Positions 1 through 5,143 of a DNA stretch of 5,945 bases are shown here, one piece after another (position 1 is the first letter of the stretch; the number at the start of each line of letters is the position of its first letter). This DNA is from Pyrobaculum sp. (GTDB lineage: Archaea > Thermoproteota > Thermoprotei > Thermoproteales > Thermoproteaceae). Below the pieces are notes generated by a model, which saw only the letters and a program-made list of their open reading frames with translations, was not told the origin of the DNA and did not search any database. Both the position numbers and the translations under genes were made by a program. Location of the stretch: NCBI GenBank assembly GCA_009903905.1, contig WYEI01000125.1:1-5945 (forward strand), given 5' to 3'.

Positions 1-263
1 TACCCAATGAAGAAGAGGAGGGCGGCTGTCGCCGGCTCTATTCTCTCGGCGACGAGGCCGAAGATGACGCCCGCGGCCGCGCCGTAGAGGGCCGCGGCGA
101 GGGGCATGGCCCAGTACGCCGTCTCCTCCTCTTCCTCAGCCGTTGCCAGCTTGTCGTGAAGCGACTCTGCCAGCGGGGCGGAGAAATACAGCAGAAAAGC
201 AGTCTGCGCTAACGCCGCCAGGACGCCCACAGCTGCGTACGCCCAGAGGCCTCTCAGTGGCAT
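1..263 (-). CDS. cbtA: CbtA, predicted cobalt transporter subunit (N-terminal part, cut by window edge)
   Basis: The ATG at 263 opens a frame that stays open to the window edge, giving 87 residues that begin MPLRGLWAYAAVGVLAALAQ. A first membrane segment covers roughly residues 5-25. A short acidic stretch follows (AEEEE near residue 45), then a second hydrophobic segment rich in Ala and Gly (about residues 52-70), and a third begins at the edge. CbtA proteins are multi-pass membrane proteins found next to the small CbtB protein, often in B12-regulated loci, and are proposed to carry cobalt; the transport role is a genomic prediction. The call rests mainly on the neighbour: the start lies inside the last codons of cbtB (overlap 254-263), so the two are probably translationally coupled. 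The C-terminal two thirds are not visible. Confidence 0.72.
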   Translation of the reverse strand, partial: MPLRGLWAYAAVGVLAALAQTAFLLYFSAPLAESLHDKLATAEEEEETAYWAMPLAAALYGAAAGVIFGLVAERIEPATAALLFFIG

Positions 264-481
264 GGTATGCCGAGGAGGTGGCGTAGCTCATGTATGGCGT
301 TGTAAATAGCCGGGGGTAGGGCCGACTGGAGGGCCCCTCCCAAGACGTGGTTTAGGACTGCAGGCACGGCGAAGAGCGCTAAGGCCCCCACAGACGCCGC
401 AAGCGCGGCTACGCGTAGGAGCGAAAACTTGCGTTGAACCTTTAAGACAAGGGCCGTCTGTCTTGATTCTTTTCTCTGCAT
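254..481 (-). CDS. cbtB: CbtB, predicted cobalt transporter small subunit
   Basis: This is a 75-residue protein with a basic N-terminus (residues 1-23), one membrane segment (about 22-46) and a short tail ending in HELRHLLGIPCH (64-75). Family members are about 60-75 residues long with one membrane helix and a C-terminal motif of the form H-x-x-RHLLG-x-PCH, so the match is strong. H64, H68, C74 and H75 are plausible metal ligands, probably delivering cobalt to the CbtA channel subunit; that is inference. The ATG at 481 is chosen because a TATA box lies 26 bases upstream, as expected for a leaderless mRNA. cbtA starts within the last 10 bases of this gene. With cobD just upstream on the same strand, the context supports cobalt supply for cobamide synthesis. 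Confidence 0.88.
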   Translation of the reverse strand: MQRKESRQTALVLKVQRKFSLLRVAALAASVGALALFAVPAVLNHVLGGALQSALPPAIYNAIHELRHLLGIPCH

Positions 482-501
482 AAATAAGGGAGGAATGTCC
501 C

Positions 502-513
502 ATATTTAAATAT
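502..513 (-). promoter_or_regulatory. TATA box of cbtB-cbtA promoter
   Basis: The 12-base perfect palindrome ATATTTAAATAT is centred 26.5 bases upstream of the cbtB ATG, the spacing expected if transcription starts at or next to the start codon. It contains the TAA stop codon of cobD (506-508), so cbtB-cbtA can be transcribed separately although cobD ends only 24 bases upstream. A short imperfect inverted repeat (GGGA-6 bases-TCCC, 488-501) lies between the box and the start and might bind a regulator, but its arms are too short to claim it. Confidence 0.65.
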
Positions 514-1429
514 TTCTGCAGATGGCGTTTATCAAGACGTCGTTTGACTCGGGGCTTTTCAACGACACTCGGAACCCCTGCACACCCTTGTCGCCGAGGG
601 GCCTGGTCTTGACGCCGGGAGGCGGGGGGCCCATCACCGTGTAGAAGTGGACGGCGCTGGGGACATAGGCCACGCACCTCCTGATGGCCGCCTCAAACCT
701 GGGCTTCTCCTGGGCGAGGTACTGAAGCGTTTTTTCTCTGTGTCTCTTCAGCGCGGCGGCGCCTGCCGTATAGACGGCGTAGTCCGCCAGGCTGTTTATC
801 CGCCAAGGCGGCGGCGCCTTGTGTCGGTAGAGGAGGGCCCCCAGCCTGAGGCCCGGCACGGCGAGGAACTTGCCGTAGGACTTAACCACGGGCAGGTCGG
901 GCGCCGCGGTCTCGACTCTGGCGAAGTCTAGAAAAGACTCATCCACCAGCAACTTGGCGCCTCTACGCCTGACTTGGTCGGCGTAGTCCAGAACCACGTC
1001 CCTGGGCCAGTGGTAGCCGAGGGGGTTGTTGGGGTTGGCCAGCACCACCACGTCTCCAGGCTTGACGGCTTCCAGCTGCCAAGGAGGGAACTTCACCGCC
1101 TCTACGCCGAGGAGCTGGGCTATGCGCAGGTAGTCGCCGTAGGAGGGCCACGGCACCGCGATCCGCTTCGGCTTTAGGTCGAGCAGGGCGTATAGGAGGG
1201 CCTCGGTGGCTCCGTTGAAGACAGTCAACTCCACGCCTTCGTACTCCCCCAACGTTTCCTCGGCGTGGTGCGCCGGGAAGCGCCTATAGACGCCCAGCTC
1301 CGCGGCGCGGCGGAGGGCCTCCTCCACCTCGGGAGGCGGACCGACGGGGTTTGAGTTGTCTGAGAAGTCCAGCAAAGCCTCCTCGGCCCAGGTGGAGCCG
1401 CCGTGGAGTAACTCCTGTGGATGGCCCAC
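506..1429 (-). CDS. cobD: CobD-like L-threonine-O-3-phosphate decarboxylase
   Basis: A PLP enzyme of fold type I, aminotransferase class I/II. CobD converts L-threonine-O-3-phosphate to (R)-1-amino-2-propanol phosphate, the linker attached to the corrin ring by CbiB. In its 307 residues I see HGG at 9-11; DFSDNSNPVGPP (21-32), the family's N-terminal signature; NGATEAL (72-78) for cofactor phosphate binding; NPNNPLG (132-138); VDESFLDF (162-169), whose Asp163 pairs with the pyridine nitrogen; KSYGKFLAVPGLRLG (183-197), where Lys187 should hold PLP; and FRVSL (286-290), with the substrate carboxylate arginine. It is somewhat shorter than the roughly 360 residues of the enterobacterial enzyme. 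The GTG at 1429 is the only in-frame start between HGG and the upstream stop, and a TATA box lies 24 bases before it. Histidinol-phosphate aminotransferase is the main alternative; HGG and the cobamide neighbours argue for CobD. Confidence 0.88.
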   Translation of the reverse strand: MGHPQELLHGGSTWAEEALLDFSDNSNPVGPPPEVEEALRRAAELGVYRRFPAHHAEETLGEYEGVELTVFNGATEALLYALLDLKPKRIAVPWPSYGDYLRIAQLLGVEAVKFPPWQLEAVKPGDVVVLANPNNPLGYHWPRDVVLDYADQVRRRGAKLLVDESFLDFARVETAAPDLPVVKSYGKFLAVPGLRLGALLYRHKAPPPWRINSLADYAVYTAGAAALKRHREKTLQYLAQEKPRFEAAIRRCVAYVPSAVHFYTVMGPPPPGVKTRPLGDKGVQGFRVSLKSPESNDVLINAICRNI

Positions 1430-1447
1430 CTCTACGTCTGCGGAACG

Positions 1448-1459
1448 TGATTTAAATCA
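1448..1459 (-). promoter_or_regulatory. TATA box of cobD promoter
   Basis: The 12-base perfect palindrome TGATTTAAATCA is centred 24.5 bases upstream of the cobD GTG, consistent with a leaderless transcript. The TGA stop codon of the upstream transporter gene (1457-1459) forms one end of the palindrome. This supports the GTG start and suggests that cobD has its own promoter despite a gap of only 27 bases. Confidence 0.62.
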
Positions 1460-2734
1460 ATCCAGCGCCTTGTCCTTGGTCTCGGGCAGTAGTAGGAGGG
1501 CGGCGAGGAGGGCGACCGCCGCCACTACGTAGGTGTATAAGATGACGCCGGCGAGTGGGTTTTTTAGCCAGAGACCTATTGCCTGTATTATGAAGGGCGT
1601 GAAGCCGCCGAAGAAGCCTATGCCTAGGTTGAAGGCCATGGACATGGCGGTGTAGCGGACTCTGGTGGGGAAGAGCTCCGCCAACGTGGTGCCTAGGATG
1701 CTGAAGGTGAAGGCGGTGGCGAGGATTAGGACAAACACGCCGAAGGAGACCAAGGCGACGTCTTTGACGCCGGCAAGCCATAGGTACACGGGGTAGTAGG
1801 TAGCCATGGCGAAGAGGAGGCCGGTCATGTATATGCGTCTTCTGCCGACTTTGTCGGAGAGCCAGGCGTTGAAGATGTAGAAGGGGAGCTGGAGGAGGCC
1901 GGCGACGCCTACGGCCAGGTTGGCGGAGATGGGGTCTAGCTTGGTGACGTTGGTGAGGTAGGTGAATATGTAGCCTGTGGCGGTGTAGGCCAAGACGGCG
2001 TGGCCGGCGGCTATGGCTATGCCGACGAGCATGTAGCGTGGATATCTGGCGAAGGCTTCCACAAGAGGTATCTTGGCGACGTCGCCTCTCCTCTTGGCCT
2101 CTTCGAAGAGAGGCGTCTCGAGGAGTTTTATACGGAAGACGAGGCCTATCGCAGTGAGTATTATGGAGAGGAGGAAGGGCACACGCCAGCCGTACGCGGC
2201 AAAGTCCTGCGGAGAGAGGAGCTTCGAGGCCGTTACTAGAGTGAGAGAGGCGAGGGCTAGGCCAAGGGGCGGAGTCACTGCCACGAAGCCTGCGTAGAAG
2301 GCCCTGGCGCGGGACGCGGCGTGTTCAAGCACGTAGGTTACCGCGCCGCCGTATTCGCCGCCTAGCGAGACGCCTTGTAGAATTCTGAGGGCGGTCAAGA
2401 GGGCGGGGGCCGCGAGGCCCGTCTCTGCGTAGGTGGGGAGGAGGCCCATGAGAAACGTCGCCACGCCCATGAGGAGGAGGGTGGTTATGAAGGTGGTCTT
2501 CCGGCCTATCTTGTCGCCGAGGTGGCCGAAGAGGGCGGCGCCGACGGGCCTCACCACGAAGCCTGTGGCGAAGACAAGCCAAGTTAAGAGAGAGGCGGCT
2601 ATGGGGTCGTCTTGGGGGAAGAAGAGGCGGGAGATGAAGGGCGAGAGAGAGGCGTATGAGAAAAACTCGTACCACTCGATTAACGTGCCCGCCGTGGAGG
2701 CGGTCACCACAATTCTCATGTCGCTACGAGACAT
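1457..2734 (-). CDS. Major facilitator transporter, metabolite:H+ symporter (MHS) type
   Basis: A membrane transporter of 425 residues with about 12 hydrophobic segments. From the ATG at 2734 I see EWYEFF near residue 20 and GFVVRPVGA near 58, both typical of the MHS (ProP/KgtP/ShiA-like) branch. The loop 2-3 motif GHLGDKIGRK is at about 70-79, followed by LRILQGVSLGGEYGGA, a hallmark of the branch. The second-half copy of the loop motif reads SDKVGRRR, and the C-terminus ends PETKDKALD. Characterised MHS members move small organic acids or osmolytes with protons, so the substrate cannot be read here. The gene lies between cbiS and cobD, which makes a cobamide precursor or related metabolite a possible cargo (inference). 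The ATG at 2734 is preferred over a GTG at 2776 and an ATG at 2755, because a TATA box at 2754-2761 is 23.5 bases upstream of 2734 and overlaps or follows the others. Confidence 0.88.
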   Translation of the reverse strand: MSRSDMRIVVTASTAGTLIEWYEFFSYASLSPFISRLFFPQDDPIAASLLTWLVFATGFVVRPVGAALFGHLGDKIGRKTTFITTLLLMGVATFLMGLLPTYAETGLAAPALLTALRILQGVSLGGEYGGAVTYVLEHAASRARAFYAGFVAVTPPLGLALASLTLVTASKLLSPQDFAAYGWRVPFLLSIILTAIGLVFRIKLLETPLFEEAKRRGDVAKIPLVEAFARYPRYMLVGIAIAAGHAVLAYTATGYIFTYLTNVTKLDPISANLAVGVAGLLQLPFYIFNAWLSDKVGRRRIYMTGLLFAMATYYPVYLWLAGVKDVALVSFGVFVLILATAFTFSILGTTLAELFPTRVRYTAMSMAFNLGIGFFGGFTPFIIQAIGLWLKNPLAGVILYTYVVAAVALLAALLLLPETKDKALD

Positions 2735-2753
2735 AAATAGAGCGATAGGACCC

Positions 2754-2761
2754 ATATATAT
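2754..2761 (-). promoter_or_regulatory. TATA box of transporter promoter
   Basis: The run ATATATAT is centred 23.5 bases upstream of the ATG at 2734, matching the spacing of the other promoters here. It lies in the 65-base gap after cbiS. An inverted repeat ATGTC-7 bases-GACAT (2718-2734) overlaps the start codon and could be an operator, but the evidence is weak. Confidence 0.6.
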
Positions 2762-2799
2762 CTGTTGACGACTCACGTCTTAACGCCTTAAGAGGCCGG

Positions 2800-3789
2800 T
2801 CACACGCCGTGTATCATCCTGTCGTAAAGCCTTGTCAACACGCCTGCGGCCAGCGCCGCCGCCACGTCGTCGGCGAACATGGGGAGCTTGGCCAGGGGGC
2901 CTGGTTTCTGTCTATCCAGCCAGTACAGCGTAAGTACGGCCTTGAAGCCGCCGATGTAATCCGCCAGAGCCACTGCCAAAGACTCGTCTGCCACTATCTT
3001 TTTGCTGTCCGCCGCGTGTTCCTCCGGCGTCAAGCCGCGGTAGGCCCCGGCGGCGGCCTTGGCGTCCAGCTCCCCGGCGGCGTAGATGAAGGCCCAGACG
3101 TTGGGGTCTTTCAACACAGCGTCGAGAAGTCTGCGGGCCTCCTCCTCGACGTTCTGCGCCCCCGGCACCGGGGCCTGGGCGTAGGCCTGCAATATGAGGC
3201 TCAGCAGATCGCCGTAGCCCAGCCCGAGGCTTAGCCGAAGTTCTTGGTCCACGTCGAGGCCTCCCAGGGCCTTCAACACTGCATCGTGCACAAGCCGGAA
3301 CAACTCGTCGCCCACCTCAGTCCCAAGGCCCACGTACCTCCTCCTCTCGCCGCCCGCCGCGATGACGGCGATGGCGTCTGACACGTCTCCGCCCACCCTC
3401 CTCCCCCCTCTCCTAAGGCCTAGATCCGCGGCGGCGGCCGCCTTGGCCTCCACGGCCAGCCTAAAGGCGTCTGCCAAAGCCCGGAGGTCCGGCTCCACCG
3501 CCAACACCGCCAAGACGTTGATGGTGTTTGGAAGCCCAGCCGTGGCCGCCACGAGGACGCCCTCGCCGCGGAGAACTGCGTGGTGCCGAGCTACGTCGAC
3601 GGCGGTGTAGAAGGTGAGGTGCCCCGGCACCGCCTCTCTCTCCATCTCTGCACAAGTCTTGTAGCCCCTCAGCTGGACGAACACGGCGCCCTCCACCTCC
3701 CTCACGCCGCCGTCCACGGTGGACGACAGCGCAAGCCCCCTCGCCTTGACCCAGAGCCTGCCCTCCTCAAGCTTAACTACGGGCTCCAT
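2800..3789 (-). CDS. cbiS: CbiS: adenosylcobinamide amidohydrolase (CbiZ) fused to alpha-ribazole-phosphate phosphatase (CobZ)
   Basis: A 329-residue two-domain cytoplasmic enzyme. Residues 1 to about 178 look like CbiZ: LALSSTVDGG (19-28), NTINVLAVLAVEPDLRALAD (88-107), then VEAKAAAAADLG (113-124) and the SDAIAVIAA segment (137-145). CbiZ cleaves the aminopropanol arm of adenosylcobinamide to give adenosylcobyric acid. Residues of about 179-329 look like CobZ, a PgpA-related phosphatase acting on alpha-ribazole phosphate or cobalamin phosphate: ADESLAVALADYIGG (267-281), DRQKPGPLAKLPMFADD (292-308) and a final LAAG helix. The same fusion, CbiS, was characterised in Methanopyrus kandleri. The start is the ATG at 3789, which overlaps the end of cobY by 13 bases. 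The frame extends further upstream to a GTG at 3888, but that adds a Gly/Ala/Pro-rich stretch that is only a shadow of cobY. No Shine-Dalgarno is obvious, so it is probably co-transcribed with and coupled to cobY. Confidence 0.85.
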   Translation of the reverse strand: MEPVVKLEEGRLWVKARGLALSSTVDGGVREVEGAVFVQLRGYKTCAEMEREAVPGHLTFYTAVDVARHHAVLRGEGVLVAATAGLPNTINVLAVLAVEPDLRALADAFRLAVEAKAAAAADLGLRRGGRRVGGDVSDAIAVIAAGGERRRYVGLGTEVGDELFRLVHDAVLKALGGLDVDQELRLSLGLGYGDLLSLILQAYAQAPVPGAQNVEEEARRLLDAVLKDPNVWAFIYAAGELDAKAAAGAYRGLTPEEHAADSKKIVADESLAVALADYIGGFKAVLTLYWLDRQKPGPLAKLPMFADDVAAALAAGVLTRLYDRMIHGV

Positions 3790-4637
3790 AGCCGCCGCGG
3801 CTTGAGGCGGGGCCTGCGGCGTAGCTCCTCCACCTCCGCCGGCGCCGCCGGTATTTGAGAGATGTGCCGCCCTCTGTAGGTGTGCCACGTGGTCTTCGGC
3901 GGGAAGAGGTCGCCGGCGGAGGCGCGCCTCACCACCTCGCTCTTGTCTACGTTGACGTCGACCGCGTCGTAGTCGAAGAGGAGGACCGGCGCCGGGAGGC
4001 CGGCGCGGAGGAGGAAGCGGAGTCTGTGGTGGCCGTCGAGCACCACGGCGGTTTTGTAATCTACAGCAATGGGGTGCACCACGGCGTAGCTCCTCTCCTC
4101 GAGGACCTCCTCATGCGGCTTCAACGTGGCTGGGTCCACGTAGAGGGGATAGGCCACGGGGCAGAGCCGCTCCGCCTCCGCCCAGTCGCCCCGCGTGTCT
4201 ACGTCGCGGAGGGGGCCCACCTCCACATCCACCCACCTGGAGAGGTCGGGGGTGGGGAGGTAGGAGAGGCCGACGTATTCGCCGCCGGAGGTGGCCGTGG
4301 CGAAGACCTCCCCCGCCATTAGCTTGAGCACGTGGCTGGGCGTTAGGTCTGCTATGTCGCAGGCCGCCACGACGGCGGGGGCGTAGGCCGCCAGCTGGGC
4401 GAAGTCGCGTTCGTAGCTGATGCCGGGGGTGTAGATTACGTCGATGCCCCACCTCGCCGCCGCCTCGGCCACTCTTTTGTGTCTTGGCGTGGTGGCCACG
4501 TACAGCTTATCCACGACCTGCGCCAAGGCGCCCGCCACGCGGAAGAGGAGGGGGATGCCGCAGACCGGCGCCAGGCACCTCTCCGGGTCGCCGAACCTCT
4601 CGCCCCTGCCGCCGGCCAGTATTATGCCGGTTATCAC
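3777..4637 (-). CDS. cobY: CobY adenosylcobinamide-phosphate guanylyltransferase fused to a ParB/SerK-like kinase domain
   Basis: A 286-residue, apparently two-domain protein. Residues 1 to about 160 match archaeal CobY, which transfers GMP from GTP to adenosylcobinamide phosphate. I see the nucleotide-binding loop LAGGRGERFG (7-16), PERCL (18-22), the acidic metal site CDIADL (93-98) and DVDTRGDWAEAERL (145-158). Known CobY proteins are about 190-200 residues, so the tail is extra. From about 168 it resembles ParB/sulfiredoxin-fold kinases such as Thermococcus SerK, an ADP-dependent free serine kinase: LKPHEEV (172-178), HPIAVD (188-193), VVLDGHHRLRFLLRAG (198-213) and LFPPKTTWHTY (244-254). 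I infer an L-threonine kinase supplying CobD; an ordinary DNA-binding ParB role is unlikely in this setting. The GTG at 4637 is supported by the LAGG motif following at once and by a TATA box about 24 bases upstream. The end overlaps cbiS by 13 bases. Confidence 0.85.
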   Translation of the reverse strand: MITGIILAGGRGERFGDPERCLAPVCGIPLLFRVAGALAQVVDKLYVATTPRHKRVAEAAARWGIDVIYTPGISYERDFAQLAAYAPAVVAACDIADLTPSHVLKLMAGEVFATATSGGEYVGLSYLPTPDLSRWVDVEVGPLRDVDTRGDWAEAERLCPVAYPLYVDPATLKPHEEVLEERSYAVVHPIAVDYKTAVVLDGHHRLRFLLRAGLPAPVLLFDYDAVDVNVDKSEVVRRASAGDLFPPKTTWHTYRGRHISQIPAAPAEVEELRRRPRLKPRRLWSP

Positions 4638-4655
4638 AGCGGATAAACACGGCTG

Positions 4656-4665
4656 ATTTATATAT
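4656..4665. promoter_or_regulatory. TATA box between divergent cobY and cobA
   Basis: The sequence ATTTATATAT is centred 23.5 bases upstream of the cobY GTG on the minus strand. Read on the plus strand it contains TTTATATA (4657-4664), an equally good archaeal TATA box, centred 21.5 bases before an in-frame GTG (4682) of cobA. The annotated cobA ATG (4664-4666) overlaps its right end. It is therefore certainly a candidate for cobY and may also serve cobA. Confidence 0.6.
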
Positions 4666-5143
4666 GGAGGGGGACCGTTCTGTGCTCCTCGCGTACGTGG
4701 GCGGCGGCAAGGGGAAGACCACGGCGGGTCTCGGCGTGGCTCTGCGGGCGTGGGGCCACGGCTACAGAGTGCTGGTCGCCTTCATGATGAAGACGCCCCT
4801 GTACATGGGGGAGGAGGTGGGGGAGTACAAGGCGCTGAGGCGTCTCGGCATCGACGTGGTGACCCTCGAGGAGTTCGGCAATCCCCAGGCCATGTGGGAA
4901 AGCGTCTTGGAGGTGCTAGACAGCTACGACGTGGTCCTCCTAGACGAGTTCAACTACGCCGTGAGACAAGGCTTCATCGCCCCTGGCGAGGTCCTCCGGC
5001 TGAGAGGCGTCAAGCCGCATGTGGTGGTGACTGGGAACCACCTCTGGCCGGAGCTGGCGGATGCCGCCGACTTGATCTCAGAGATACGCGCCGTAAAGCA
5101 CTACTACCCAAAGGCAGCCGGGGTGAAGGGGCTGGATTGGTAA
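4664..5143 (+). CDS. cobA: Corrinoid adenosyltransferase CobA/CobO (BtuR family)
   Basis: A 159-residue cytoplasmic enzyme that moves the 5'-deoxyadenosyl group of ATP to cob(I)alamin or earlier corrinoids. It shows a P-loop GGGKGKTT (13-20; many relatives have GDGKGKTT), the helix GLGVALRAWGHGYRV (22-36), the Walker B-like strand VVLLDEFNYAV (90-100), the TG-x-x-x-x-PEL segment (123-131) and ADLISEIRAVKHYYPK (135-150), the last matching the family's TEMxPxKH block. It is a little shorter than typical bacterial members (about 170-200). At position 125 Asn replaces the Arg I expect after TG. The ATG at 4664 is adopted, but the GTG at 4682 is a serious alternative: it gives MLLAYVGGGKGKTT, a usual N-terminus for the family, and suits the TATA box at 4657-4664 better. 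It is divergent from cobY, with only 26 bases between the starts. Confidence 0.9.
   Translation: MEGDRSVLLAYVGGGKGKTTAGLGVALRAWGHGYRVLVAFMMKTPLYMGEEVGEYKALRRLGIDVVTLEEFGNPQAMWESVLEVLDSYDVVLLDEFNYAVRQGFIAPGEVLRLRGVKPHVVVTGNHLWPELADAADLISEIRAVKHYYPKAAGVKGLDW

Noticed and set aside
482..505. Cobalamin riboswitch upstream of cbtB or the other B12 genes
   Set aside because: The leaders are zero to a few bases long, leaving no room for a riboswitch, and no B12-box-like sequence is visible.
647..931. Plus-strand frame of 94 codons inside cobD
   Set aside because: It is antisense to conserved CobD motifs and is a GC-rich shadow; the same applies to the long antisense frames in the transporter, cbiS and cobY.
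2735..2776. Longer transporter starting at GTG 2776 or ATG 2755
   Set aside because: The GTG lies upstream of the TATA box and the ATG inside it; the ATG at 2734 has the standard spacing and gives a normal MHS N-terminus.
3790..3888. N-terminal extension of cbiS from a GTG at 3888
   Set aside because: The extra 33 residues are a Gly/Ala/Pro-rich low-complexity stretch lying entirely over cobY in another frame; the CbiZ homology starts after the ATG at 3789.
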